A DNA stretch of 64,000 nt from Bryopsis sp. KO-2023 (taxonomy: Eukaryota > Chlorophyta > Ulvophyceae > Bryopsidales > Bryopsidaceae). Location: the NCBI GenBank assembly GCA_030272585.1, contig BSYQ01000007.1:1864001-1928000 (forward strand). Direction: 5' to 3'. Within the stretch, counting starts at the first letter, position 1; each line of letters opens with the position of its first letter. Made by a program: the position numbers and the translations under genes. The notes below the pieces were generated by a model, which worked only from the letters and a program-made list of their open reading frames with translations, was not told where the DNA came from and ran no database searches. Of this stretch, positions 33,678 through 51,210 are shown piece after piece.

Positions 33678-35681
33678 CTATTCCTCCTCCTCTTCATAAT
33701 TCATGGTGTAGAACTGCCTGCCAAACCACAAACAAAAAAGACAGGTCACCAACCCCACACTCATCCATTCTTGGTGTCAGAAGAAAAATACCTCAAGTAT
33801 ATCTCAAGTATCTTCTCAAGTATTTAAACATTAACACCGATCGCACAAGGTTTTATTGGACAAACTTCAAAAAGGATAACCACATTTCCTTGGTCTGGAT
33901 CATCTCAGAATGACTTCATCCACCAAAAAACACCACAACTTAAAAAAACCCACTGTACAATGTGCAACAACGGACCTATTGTGAATCAACGATACAATTC
34001 TTTTTTCCCGTCTTGACTCACCTTTCCTCTTGTTCCCACCCCTTCACCCCACCCTTGTGAACTCGCACATCTTGATATCCATTTTGAACCAGCTCATAAG
34101 CTGCGATCAAAGACCTGGCACAAAGCGGCACAAAAAACACCACTGGTTTGTGAACATATGCTTCCTTGAGACATTGATCTTGCCACCCCAAAGGAAAGCC
34201 AGCATTTAGGGTAAAAGGAATGTGTCTTGTACCTTGTGGGCGTCCCATTCTCAAAGTAGCTCGTTTTGTCCAACGATCCTCCCATGCCGCACACCAGGAT
34301 GATGGGGTCCTCCTTGCTCGCGACATCAGCCACCTCTTCAAACACACAATCACACAACCCATTTTTTATTTTGTTTCATTTTGTTTTTTCCTCCACCTTC
34401 AAGTATTGATGTTGATTTCAGTAAATGTACAGTCGGCAGACGATGGATGATAAAGAAGGAATCCTAACAATACCATTCATCAGACCTCATTTTTTTATTC
34501 ATCCTTATTTATTTTTTGATTGTCTTCATCAGGCTGAAGCTGATTGAATAGAAAATATACCGTCCATTTCCCCGACCGAGTTGCGTGGATTTCCATCTTT
34601 CTTTTCAACAGGGAAAGAATGTTTCTCACCTTCCAAGAACTCTTCATTCATTTCAGTCCCGTCGAAAACACCAAAGGCGGCAAAGCTCATGCGTCGTGCA
34701 ATCTTGAATGCTGACCTGGTGACGAAATCAGAAAAAGATTGCAAAACAACTCTTTTTCTCCCCTTCGCATTTTTTAGCTTTTAATTTTTCATTTTCTAAT
34801 TTTTTTTGAAATCTAAGATTTCGGGCTGGGGAAGGGGGGGGGGGGGGGGGAAGTCAGTTGGGTGCAATCGCTTTCACTCACCATCCCTCGATCTGCCTGT
34901 ACAACTGAACATTGATAGACCCTGGAATGTGCTCCTGAAACAAACAAACGGAGCGTTTTCCTCATCAACCACATCGATTTAATTCTCTCAACGGACACTG
35001 CTGTTTTGGTAACAAAAAGTGCAAGGCATCGAAAGCGAGCTGGGGTTTGCATTAAGGAATCCAGGCTGAATTTTTCATTTGATGGTTTCCCTACGACATA
35101 CCTCCTCCCATTCGCCGAGGGGTCTGACATCCACCACCGCTATATCAGCAGCTTGAGCAGCGATCAGCTGGTCGCTTGTCAGAACTTTGACCTATGCCAC
35201 ACCTATGCTGGCCTTCAAAGATTTTGACTCGATGGATCCTCTTTCAAAAGAGGTCATCTACGCTTTCCCCGCATCACAATCGTGAAAAAATGTGTGGAAA
35301 AAAGATGCCCTCCTGTCTTTAGATGAACATCTTCTTTGACATCAACTGAAATTGGTGAAATTGACCTCACCTCTTGTTGAACCAGAGTGGAGCTGATCCT
35401 ATTCCATGTGGAGGGCGCAGTCGGATTCTTCGACTCTTCCGAAAACTCTGCTTTACACTTGACAGCCGCCCTGCCCACACAAAAATAGAATACAGCTACC
35501 TTACGTCTTCTGTGAACCAGACACCCCCCCCCCCTTTCCCCAGTGACTTCTCCCCAACCCACACCAACCTCGGCAAGCGGGCCACAGAGCGAGGGAAGGT
35601 CGACCGAACTGTTTTGGCTTGAAGAGTTGAAAAACTCGTCGCTGCCGCCTTTCCAACTGGTGTCATGCGCATCGCGGTCAT
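33678..35681 (-). CDS. Rhodanese-like sulfurtransferase, probably plastid (plant STR10/11/14 type)
   Basis: Eight exons on the minus strand: 35681-35505, 35470-35371, 35191-35102, 34934-34882, 34715-34630, 34335-34233, 34114-34022 and 33717-33678, about 246 residues. The rhodanese domain shows VVDVRPLGEWEEEHIPGSIN, a KIARRMSFAAFGVFDGTEMN insert typical of plant chloroplast rhodaneses, VCGMGGS with the expected catalytic Cys, and RSLIAAYELVQNGYQDVRVHKGG. Family members transfer sulfur or act as protein-binding domains. The first exon encodes a Ser/Arg-rich leader fitting a transit peptide. Exons 2-8 join perfectly. Exon 1 joins in phase only if its 11-G run (35524-35534) is one base shorter, which suggests a homopolymer error or a real frameshift. 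The tiny last exon encodes QFYTMNYEEEEE. Confidence 0.85.
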
Positions 35682-36200
35682 CGGGACGGACCGAAGACAA
35701 GCCTGCTCTGGAAATCGGAAAGAGATCGGATCGCGGCTTTGCTGGGCTACGGAAAGATTTGTTCACATGTAGCGTAGATTCGCCCCCGTGGCTGACATCG
35801 GATCTCGGAGCCGCCACCAGCATGCGATTCTCGACGCACTTCTTTTCCACATGTGCTTTCGGGAGGATGAGGTCATTGCCCGCGGGTGGCAGCTCGCTTC
35901 CCCTCCCCCCAGGTTCGTTTCGGAGGGCCTCTTGTTCCGCCAACCCCGACGGAATCGTCATGTTCTCCTTCGAAATCACTTTCGTGTTGCTTGGTCAGCA
36001 CCAGGCTGACAAGACTGCCCAAACTTTTGGATTTGCCATATTGCGTAAGGCTTTGTTTCGCCAGTGTTTCTCGCGCGGATGTGCAAGATTTCCCCGCGAA
36101 AATATCGCGATTGTTTAATATTCGGGTCGCCCAGGACGATACTTCGCATTCGTTCCCGCCAGCGTTGAGTTCACGTTGGCGAAATTCCGCGTGGAAAAGC
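35682..36200. promoter_or_regulatory. Divergent intergenic region, rhodanese / small membrane protein
   Basis: About 0.5 kb between opposing start codons. Both flanking frames stay open into it without an obvious better start. Shared promoter is an inference from orientation. Confidence 0.35.
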
Positions 36201-36617
36201 ATGAACACTTTTATCAGAGACATTGCCCTGATTATGTCCCCCACGGCCATCGTAATGCTCCTGTGTTATTGTGGTGGCTGTTTGGGGTGCGACGATCAGA
36301 AGCAGGGAACCAGGCCGTCGAGACCCCCTTCAGATTACGCTGTCGTGGTTTCCCCAGGGGGCAGCGTGCGGATGGGGGTCAAGGACGCCCTAATCATGGG
36401 GATGGAGAAGGTACGCAGTGTGGGGGGCTCAATGCATGCGCTCGTTAGTCAGTGGATGACGGCGAGTCTAGGGGAGTCGATGCATGAACCGAGCTGCGGA
36501 GATGTGGAAAATCCGCAATCATCCAGCCCCCCTAACAAGGACCTGCCCATAGAGGGGCCAGCGAATTCCTCCTCTTTAGCGAACAAACCACCCAGTGAAA
36601 TTAAGGTCATTACGTAA
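36201..36617 (+). CDS. Predicted small single-pass membrane protein, intronless
   Basis: An uninterrupted frame from the ATG at 36201 encodes 138 residues. An N-terminal hydrophobic segment (IALIMSPTAIVMLLCYCGG) ends in a cysteine cluster that could be lipid-modified. A polar domain and a Pro/Ser-rich tail follow. No family recognised. The frame extends upstream to 35886 with an Arg/Pro-rich stretch, so the start may be earlier. The head-to-head position with the rhodanese gene supports a real gene, but no homology or splice evidence does. Confidence 0.4.
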   Translation: MNTFIRDIALIMSPTAIVMLLCYCGGCLGCDDQKQGTRPSRPPSDYAVVVSPGGSVRMGVKDALIMGMEKVRSVGGSMHALVSQWMTASLGESMHEPSCGDVENPQSSSPPNKDLPIEGPANSSSLANKPPSEIKVIT

Positions 36618-39230
36618 TGGATAAGAAAAACTCTTGTGCATAAGAAAAATGGGGAGGGAGGGGGGGGGGAGGGTAGGGTAATCTTTCAAAAGTTGAGAGG
36701 GGGGAGGTGCCGTTTTTGATAACGGATGCAGAAAGGATGGGTATTCATGTATGGTGATAGTGAGCAGTTTGTAGAATTATGGAGGCTAGAAAATCCGGTC
36801 CGGATGGTTTTCGGAACAAATTAGGTCGATGGAGTGGTTGAGAAGGAAATGCTGAAATATATGCCACACAAGTGGGAGTTTTTAGATTAGTCATGGTGTT
36901 TTTGGTTTTTTGTCTTTTTTCTGTGAGGGGAACTTGTTCAAAAAAACATACCACCCCAAATCGGAAGAAAATGAAAATCAAGCGCTCTGGTTTGTTTTTG
37001 AGGAGGACCATGCTGAAGTCCAATTTTGAAACACATTTTCTTAGTTACTAAACGGTTTTGGATGGCGAGAAAAATCTCGACCTGATGGCCGACGGAGTTT
37101 CAGATTTCATTCTTGAACACAACACTTTTCATATTTTTGACGTGCTATCAAAAAGATTTATTTTAATATTTTTGACAGGCAGGATGCAGGAAAATGGGGA
37201 AGGGGTTCACAATGCCCTGCTTGTATTTTCAATCCCTGGATGTATTTTTCCGTAGATGTTTTTTTTTTTTCGAAATTATTTTCTTGTCACTGGCTTATTT
37301 TCGGATTTCTGTCGCAGACAAGGGGTTTCGGATTGAGTTGTGAAGTGTGGAATCACAAGACTACCCTTTGGGGTTTTTTTTACAGAGAAGACTGACATAT
37401 GACTGCATAAATGGGCATATGCTGTCAAGTGTTGTAGCCTAGATGCTGAAAGACAAAGTATGTATGAGGGATTGGCCCCCCCCATAGCCAATGAAAACAA
37501 ATACCGCAATATGATTCCAAAGTGCCTTCTCCAGAAAAAAAAAAAAAAAAAACAGGATGCTACATTTCAGGGCCGAAAAAATGTTAGGGGGGGGTGGCAA
37601 ATTAGCCGATGGCTGCGTTTTCTTTTCCAGTTTTTTTTCGCAGGGAAGGGGGGTTGCATTCGAAATCTTGGGGGGTTCATGCCCCTCCCCTTTGGCCTTC
37701 TCTGATCCATGATCAGGATGTTATCTTTTGCTATTCTGTGGCTTGTTCCTTTTGAGCAAAGAATTTGCATCCATAGTCGTGTTTAGTAAGAAAGTAATGC
37801 AATCCATAATCTCAGAATCGTAAGAGGTCAGCTGAGACCATGCTATTATTTTTCTACTGTGGAATTTCCCAGAACCCCTGAGGCTGAGGTAACTTGTCTT
37901 CACAACCGTATTTTTCCATATGAATTCAGCAGTAATCCACCTCCTTCATACCCCCTCTGTTACGTCGTATTATCTCATTCTCCCATGCCGAAACGCCAAT
38001 GATGCATGCGATTTCAACACCCACATTTACCCCCCTATTCTCTCCCTTTCTCTAACAATTCCCCCGATTCCATCCTCCCATGAAACCACAGCCCTTAAAA
38101 AAGACTGCAACTGAATCGTGTTTTTTCTCCGTGGAGAGGTCACGATTTATTTTTTCCCAAGCTTGATCCCAATATTACACAATAAATCTCTCCCCCCGAA
38201 TGCACACAGAGCAGGAACGCTCATCGCTTGTCTGCTTGGGCTTTGGAGACCGCCAGTCTGAGGTGGGTTGTAAAGTTACATGGGCATGTATTATTGAAGG
38301 GGGTGAGATTGAAGAGATGAGCGAGGGGTGCTACGAGGAAGCTGGGCAGAGACAACGATTGCTTTAGGATCCTTCTAAAGATCCAATGGATGGTTCTGCT
38401 TCGATGCGAAAGTCAAATCCCCAGTGCTATAAAGTGTGTCAGGCGATCTGCTGGGAGAAATGAAGCACCCTTCGAAAATGCCCCCAGGGCAGAGGGGAAT
38501 AATGCCTCAGGCTGTGTGGGAGGATTGGTCGCTAGTGATCCGTTAATGGGCTCCTTCACTCCACAAAGAACAGCTAGAGAGAAAGGGACATTTAAAAAAT
38601 GGGGAGAAAATTAAAAGATATCGAAGCGAGGAGAAAGAAAGACCAGAAAATTGAGAAGATGATCAGAGTTGCATTTTATTGTAAAAGCCTTGGTTTAAAG
38701 ACCAAAATAGAAAACGAAAAAAACAGCAATCCAAGCATGGGAGGATGGGATTGAGGAAAATGTGTTAAGAAAAGGGAGAGGGGCTGCCTCAATTTCTGGA
38801 TGTTGGAGTGGGTTGCAATTTTGGGACAGGGAGCACAGCATACGGGGATGTATCTGAAAATTTCCTAACTTTTTTCTGGGGCCTAGTATTTGAACTTTGA
38901 TATCAATGATATCAACATTGATTTGAATGTGAGAAGGCATAAAACATTGGCTTCCACATTACAGGTTTGATGGGTTGCAGTGTTTGAAAACGATGGTTTG
39001 CTCCTTCTCCACACTGTATGTGTTGATATTAACAGAGTTCAATATTAACTCTGTTCATGAACTATTTTTGCAAAGAAGGATGCACAAAGGCATAAAACTT
39101 GTATTGAGTCTTAAGGGAAATGATAGAAAAGTAAATAATCAACTTTTTTTCTAAATTGATGTTGTTAATAATTATTTTTAGTAATGAAACACAAGTAAAA
39201 CCAACCAAAATGCAACTTGGATCCATCACT
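36618..39230. other. Gene-free stretch
   Basis: About 2.6 kb with only short, unconvincing frames on both strands and many G, A and T homopolymers. I recognise no coding similarity, RNA gene or mobile element. Old intergenic or decayed repeat DNA is likely. Confidence 0.5.
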
Positions 39231-39608
39231 CACATCAAAGATTTTGTCAAAGCAGGAGGACTTCTGGTTGTTGCAGTCGATTGAATAGGTCGGCCAATCG
39301 TTATTCGAACTCCTCACAAGTTGATTCCTGTATCAGTGTTTGTAGATACGGACCGGTGTAATAGAGTTGATTCCTGTGCAACATTTTCCATCATCTCGTC
39401 CATTATTATCAACAGCAATCGTTGATTGCCAATCAACGATTCGCTGATGCGATAGGACAGGGATCCGATTGGGAAGGATTTCCTACATACAGAAAATAGT
39501 ACCCCATTTTGACGCTGCCTCTCTTTCCCCTCGCTCATAAGAAAGCGAGATCGCTTCTCGCCATCACTTGCCCGCTTTTTTACAGCGTTTCGCGGCTTAC
39601 CGGAAGTC

Positions 39609-39610
<2 letters not shown>
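39231..39610 (-). CDS. Possible minus-strand gene facing SRPK (partial, tentative)
   Basis: On the minus strand an ATG at 39610 starts a lysine-rich frame (MTSGKPRNAVKKRASDGEK). A well-formed exon-like piece ends near 39231 with a GTGAGT donor, encoding NDWPTYSIDCNNQKSSCF. The intermediate joins and the downstream exons are not resolved. The ATG overlaps the SRPK frame's ATG within a shared CATG, so at least one of the two starts must be wrong. No family recognised. Confidence 0.25.
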
Positions 39611-45889
<6,279 letters not shown>

Positions 45890-47405
45890 CAGGGTAATGA
45901 GGATGCACGACGCTGTATTGTGTAGTTGGAAGGGAAAGAAAAAGAGAACTTGGGAAAGGGGGTTGTTGGATTGATAGATACCTTTTTTTTGGGGGGGGTT
46001 CGAGATGGGGGGATGTTGGTGGATATCTCATCAATAGAAGGAGGGGAGGGGGGAGTGTCAGTGGATATTTCATCAACAAAAAAAAAAGTAGTGGAGGGGT
46101 TGTTTGATGGCTATTTCATCAACAAAATTGGGGGAAGTAGAGGGGTGGGGTGGGGGGCTTTCGAGTACAAGCTTCAAAACAGTGAGCTGATTCTTGTTTT
46201 CCAAAGAATGGGCCATGCATCAGAACTCCTGTTTCTTTTTTTTTGTTTCTGTGAATCATGATGGGATAATGTTGCTTGCAATGGACACAAAAAAAAAAAT
46301 GAATACGGAAGAAAAAAGAGAGAATTTTCGCGCCATTTGAAAAAAACAAAGGGGAAAACCCCCTCAGAATCTGCGATTGAAAAAAAAAAGGTAGAAAAGA
46401 AGAGAAAAAGAAAAGCCATTTTGCTGGTTCACATGTTATTTCCTCATATCTGATTTTCTTTTCCTTTGCGATTATTTTTAGCTGCACGGCGATTTTGTTG
46501 GGGTCGATATATGGGATAGTCAAAAACTTCAGAAGTAGAAGGGAGAATTGATGCTCTGCTTTTTTTTTTTTCTTTAATTACACCCAAGCTAAGCACATCA
46601 TAGCATGCTCAGTAAAAACCATTGTGATTTTGTTTTTTCTATTTCTTTTGCCTTATCTGCATTGCTTGGAAGGGTTGCATTGTTATGAGTGCTTGCCTAC
46701 ATTTTTCTTGTATTGGTGGCGGGGGGAGGGGGGAGGGCTTGTGGTAAATGGTCATGGATGGAGACTCATATGGCTGGCTATCTGAGGGTTTGTTTGGGGT
46801 GGGCACTCGTTTTTGAAATGTGGCCCTGTAAATTCATTATGGAACTGAAATAGATGGCAGCTATTTCAGCTATCTCCTTTCAAATGTGCAATTTCACTGC
46901 ACCAAGAAGAGCAAACGAAAGGGGAATGAATGAATGTAACGTATCCTGATGAGGAAGGAGTTTTAGTCAGCCAAATGAATAAGTGACATGGTGCCATTTG
47001 CCATCGCCTTCGGATACATTTGGTTTCACTGACCACATGATTTGCAAGGTACTGAACATTCAATCCTGATGCCCACACCTAATCTTACATTGTTTCACTT
47101 TCCCGGGTGGGAGAATAGGAACCTCTTCCTATCCATGAGCGACCCGATAATCAGTCCCCCTCCGAAAGATCGAACATGCTCATTTCTCAAGAAACACCAT
47201 CTATCGAACTGCAAAACAGAACACCCTACCACCCCCTCCATCAAAACACACAAAAAAAATCCTACCAACTTCACATCCCAGGCATGATCTTTCTTCTCCC
47301 CCTATAATCCTGGCCAGATTTGCATCAACCCCATCATCACCAACGGCCCAACACCATTCCATGATGGGACCATTCAGAAAAGGATTCTCTGACGCTGAAG
47401 TTTGT
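45890..47405. other. Convergent intergenic region, SRPK / mitochondrial protein
   Basis: About 1.5 kb with no plausible gene. Near 46010-46120 the phrase ATATCTCATCAA/ATTTCATCAACA recurs three times within about 100 bp, a small degenerate tandem array. Long A and T homopolymers follow. Confidence 0.5.
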
Positions 47406-48735
47406 TCATGAAACCGCCTCTTCGGAGCCCAATCGGACAGGTCTTCTACGGCTGGGAGCAATATCTTTCGCCCTAACCGCAACCACCCCAGGTGGCAGCT
47501 TCACTTTGTGGGTTAGAGTAATTACGTAGGAGTCCCTTAAATCCCCTCGTTTCATGCCTGCACCAACAAACCTCGACACCTTCAGTATTACGCCCTTTCC
47601 CCCCCCTTCTCCACACATTATAACTGTCAGACATGCATCGACGACAGAATTACATGACTTGATTTGGGATTTTTTTTAACTTCCCGCAATATTTTTCCAG
47701 CGCAATCAAAAATCGATTTACTGCAATTCCTTCAAAAGGAAATGAAAATATCATATAATGTTATTTGGAATGAATATGAAATGGTCGGTAGAATTTACTT
47801 TTCCACAAATTCATAGTTTTACAAGTGCTGGAGATGTCGACACAGTGATTTGGACGCAGCGTAGCTTCACCTCTGTTTGGAACTGCAGAGATATACCCAT
47901 GACTCCTTAACTGCTTAAGTGCGATTTTCATCCTCCGCTTGCTTTCGAACCGACTATTCTGATTCTGCAACATCGAAAAAAAACAAAAAAAAAAACGAAA
48001 GATGAAGTTGAGCTGGGCTGATGTTGGCTTTGTTTCAATTCAATAAAAAAACGATGAAATGAAACGCTCGTTGAAATTTGGGGTTAAATACAGAAATGAA
48101 GAAAATGGGAATCCTGTGAGGGGTAGCTGGGCCTGACAGTGGCACTGCCACAACACCCTGTTGAGGAAAGCATTTCCTGCTGTTCCACCTCGACACCCTC
48201 CCCCCCTCGAGTTTCACTGATCGACGATGTAGCGACATCCCATCCCTGTCCACCCTTGTATCTTTGGATTCTTTTAATACCTATTTTCTGGGTGTCAGAT
48301 TTCACCAAAAACAACCCATCAGTGAAATTCCACACCTGCAGTTTATCCCAGAGCTCGGAGGTTGTCAAAGGGATGTCGGAGTGGGCGAGCGCCTTCACGA
48401 TTGCTGAAGTGATGGGGGTCGTGTCTTCCTGTTGATAAGGGCTCTCCTCTTCCCAGCCATATAAAGTATTGCTTTGCTTGAACACCGCAGCTAAACCAAG
48501 AAACCAATCACCTCAGTTCTGGATCACTTTTGGTGAGGAGATCATTTCCCTATGGTCCGGGGTAGGTTCAACCAATTTTTTCACTGGTTTTTTTTTCTTC
48601 TCAATCGATTTGAAATCCTTTGCGCATAACGAGGTAGAGAGGGGGGGGAGTGCCTTTCGGAATCTTACGTGTTGAGTGGAAGGTACGTTGGAAAGATAGG
48701 TAGCTAGCTTGCAGAAGACGGCGTGCTGCTATCAT
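47406..48735 (-). CDS. Predicted mitochondrial protein of 155 residues, function unknown
   Basis: Four exons on the minus strand: 48735-48669, 48490-48336, 47964-47871 and 47557-47406. All phases close. Residues 1-22 (MIAARRLLQASYLSFQRTFH) are a strong mitochondrial presequence. The middle resembles a small winged-helix unit: SAIVKALAHSDIPLTTSELW followed by RFESKRRMKIALKQLRSHGY. The C-terminus is a basic strand-rich tail (RDSYVITLTHKVKLPPGVV). I recall similar helix-turn-helix plus lysine-rich layouts among organism-specific mitoribosomal proteins, but I cannot name a family. The ATG at 48735 is preferred because it starts the presequence. It is head-to-head with the phosphoserine aminotransferase gene, 215 bp between starts. 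Confidence 0.7.
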
Positions 48736-48950
48736 CGATACACCCTGATCGCCGTGGAGCAAGCAAGAACTCCCCTGGATATTTTTTGCCAGAATCAAAA
48801 ATTGCATGGAATGCTTACGAGACACTGTCGTGATGCGCTTGCTGTACGGTTGGTAAAAAAATCTAATTTCTGGTCAACTGAGAGAGCCCGAGGGAAAAAC
48901 CAAATCTTGTTTGCTGGCCCAACTTTCAGCGTTAACCTCACGAAGACGAA
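48736..48950. promoter_or_regulatory. Divergent promoter region, mitochondrial protein / phosphoserine aminotransferase
   Basis: Only 215 bp lie between the opposing start codons, so a compact bidirectional promoter is likely. No TATA box or known motif is convincing. Confidence 0.5.
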
Positions 48951-50216
48951 ATGGCCGCTCAGGGTATGGTGGGATCAGGCAGTATGGCGAAATGCGGGGC
49001 GCCGATGAGGGTCGCGACCACCACCCCTCGCTCGCTGCGTCCGGTGGCGATGTCTGCCAAGAGATCCAGAAGAGATTCTGTCACGACTCCCGTCGTGACC
49101 GCCAGGGGTGCGGAAAGCCCCGTTTCAGACCAGCCTTACGACAGGGTGTATAACTTCTCGGCGGGACCGGCATGTCTGCCAGTGGAAGTCCTGGAGCAAG
49201 CGCAGTCAGAGATGTTGAATTGGCGTGGCAGCGGAATGAGCGTGATGGAGATGTCGCACCGCGGGAAGGAGTTCGAAAGCATCATTCACGACGCCGAGCA
49301 AGATCTCAGATCTCTGTTGAACATTTCGGACGATTACGAAGTGCTCTTCGTTCCTGGTGGTGCGTCCACGCAGTTTGCTTCGGTCCCACTCAACCTCGCT
49401 GGGGCAGACGATGTGGTGGACTACGTTGTGACTGGATCTTGGAGCAAGAAAGCTTTCGCCGAGGGGAAACGCTTTGCGAAGGCGAATCTGGCGGCCCAGG
49501 GGGACAACAAGTCCATCCCTGATTTGTCAGAGTGGACTCTGTCCCCGGACGCGAAGTTCGTACACTTGTGCGACAACGAAACCATCCAGGGAGTTGAATT
49601 CCAAGGCCCCGTGGACACCGGTGGAGTTCCTCTCGTGGCTGACATCTCGTCGAACATCTGTTCGAAGCCTGTGGACGTTTCCAAGTACGGAATCCTCTAC
49701 GGGGGTGCCCAGAAAAACATCGGGGCTGCGGGGGTCACCGTGGTGATCGTCAGGAAGGACTTGGTGGGAAATGCGAGGGATGCCACCCCCACCATGCTGG
49801 ACTACAAGACCATGGTTGACTCCTCTTCCCTGTACAACACTCCACCCTGCTTTGCCATCTATATGTGCGGCTTGGTGTTCCAATACCTGAAGAAACAAGG
49901 GGGGCTGGAAGGCATGCTGGAAATCAACAGCAGGAAGGCCAAGGTGTTGTACGATATGGTGGAGAACTCCAACGGCTTTTACGCCTCTCCAGTGGAGGAA
50001 TCTGTGCGGTCCAACATGAACGTGCCCATCACCATCCCATCGTCTCAAGATTTGGAAAAGCTGTTCATTTCGGAAGCTGCCGATCAGGGTTTGAAAACTC
50101 TGAAGGGGCATAGATCCGTGGGGGGCATGAGGGCGTCCATTTACAACTCCATGCCAGAAGCTGGGGTGCAAAAATTGGCCGCCTTCATGGCCGAATTTGC
50201 GTCGAAACACTCATGA
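48951..50216 (+). CDS. Phosphoserine aminotransferase, plastid (PSAT)
   Basis: One uninterrupted frame of 421 residues. The first 60 or so residues are rich in Ser, Arg, Ala and Thr, fitting a chloroplast transit peptide. The mature enzyme starts with the family motif [19 protein letters not shown] and continues with [37 protein letters not shown], the aspartate region VADISSNI and the PLP-lysine loop [11 protein letters not shown]. It converts 3-phosphohydroxypyruvate and glutamate to phosphoserine in the phosphorylated serine pathway. At this length it is complete. Unlike all well-supported neighbours it has no intron, and its GC content is higher, which could reflect a retrocopy origin or simply intron loss. 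Confidence 0.96.
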   Translation: MAAQGMVGSGSMAKCGAPMRVATTTPRSLRPVAMSAKRSRRDSVTTPVVTARGAESPVSDQPYDRVYNFSAGPACLPVEVLEQAQSEMLNWRGSGMSVMEMSHRGKEFESIIHDAEQDLRSLLNISDDYEVLFVPGGASTQFASVPLNLAGADDVVDYVVTGSWSKKAFAEGKRFAKANLAAQGDNKSIPDLSEWTLSPDAKFVHLCDNETIQGVEFQGPVDTGGVPLVADISSNICSKPVDVSKYGILYGGAQKNIGAAGVTVVIVRKDLVGNARDATPTMLDYKTMVDSSSLYNTPPCFAIYMCGLVFQYLKKQGGLEGMLEINSRKAKVLYDMVENSNGFYASPVEESVRSNMNVPITIPSSQDLEKLFISEAADQGLKTLKGHRSVGGMRASIYNSMPEAGVQKLAAFMAEFASKHS

Positions 50217-50529
50217 GGAAAGAAAAAGTGGGAAAAAAGTCCTTTTATGGACCTTTTTGTTGAAATTTAGTTAGGGTGGGTAGAGCGGGAATGTGGGGGT
50301 GGGGGTTAGGCTGAAGGTTGGAGCAGTAGCAGGGATGAAGTCTTATCAGATAGATGAAATTACTTGACAATGAATGGAAACCTCAAAAAAGCGAGAAACT
50401 GATGATATCGGGCAACGAATAGGGATGTTAAAAGGGGGTTGTGGAGTTAGTCCATTGTAATGCTTGGGTTGAATGCGATCAGAATTGGACACTGTCGAGG
50501 GGTCAAAATTAGTGCGAATGACAGCAAAA

Positions 50530-51210
50530 ACTGGTGCACTCTAAAACAGCATGTTGGGAAAATGCAGACATCGGGTGGGTGTCGAGGCGGTATGGGTAGA
50601 CTCGGGGCTCCCCATACTCATGTTCAGGATTCTGGGCTTTTTTCTTACGAAAAAAACAGAAAAACAAAAAGGAGATAAGATGCAACACTTCCAGTCGATC
50701 GGTCTTGAAGAGAACGGATTCCCAAAAAAATTTCATTTGATGTGGCAACGAAGAAAGAGGGCCCCTGGGTCTCGACGAACAGAGGGCATTGGTGCTTTCT
50801 TGGAGCAACGATGTGCGAGGAACCCCTGCACAGTTGAATTTCCACACCCCGAGTGAACTTATCTGGTGACCCCTCCAATGATGAACACATCTACTGCAAA
50901 AGCCCAACCGCACAACCAATTGACGCCTGACTCAGGAACCTCCTACAGAAGACCTTCTCTGACTTCAACCCAGCACACACATGGACGAGTTTTCTCGGGA
51001 TAAAACATCACAGCTCTATTATTCAAAAACGATTATTACCCCACTCCCCTCGATCTCATCAGATTAAGAAATAAATATGCATCGATCGTTTTTTTAAAGG
51101 GTGTAAAACTTGATCGTGTGAAGGCATATTTTTCACACACGATGTTGTTGCTCTTAGACCTCAACAACAATTATGGTGTTTCCTAAATTTTAAGGAAAGG
51201 GACCAACCAA
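50530..51210 (-). pseudogene. Decayed partial duplicate of the COX15 gene
   Basis: Segments match COX15 in order and orientation, including introns. 50560-50650 matches 15890-15985 (exon 4 start; the minus strand still reads NPEHEYG then PRV and PYRL). 50680-50760 matches the following intron (16005-16090). 50860-51005 matches exon 2 (16590-16750). 51020-51095 matches intron 1 (17295-17370). Exon 3 and most of intron 1 are missing, and the frames carry substitutions and indels. Retained intron sequence shows it arose from genomic DNA and not from a reverse-transcribed mRNA. Confidence 0.85.

Noticed and set aside
35254..35979. 241-codon minus-strand frame through the rhodanese 5' region
   Set aside because: It merges exon 2 with upstream intron and leader in the wrong frame; its phase at the exon 1 donor does not fit.
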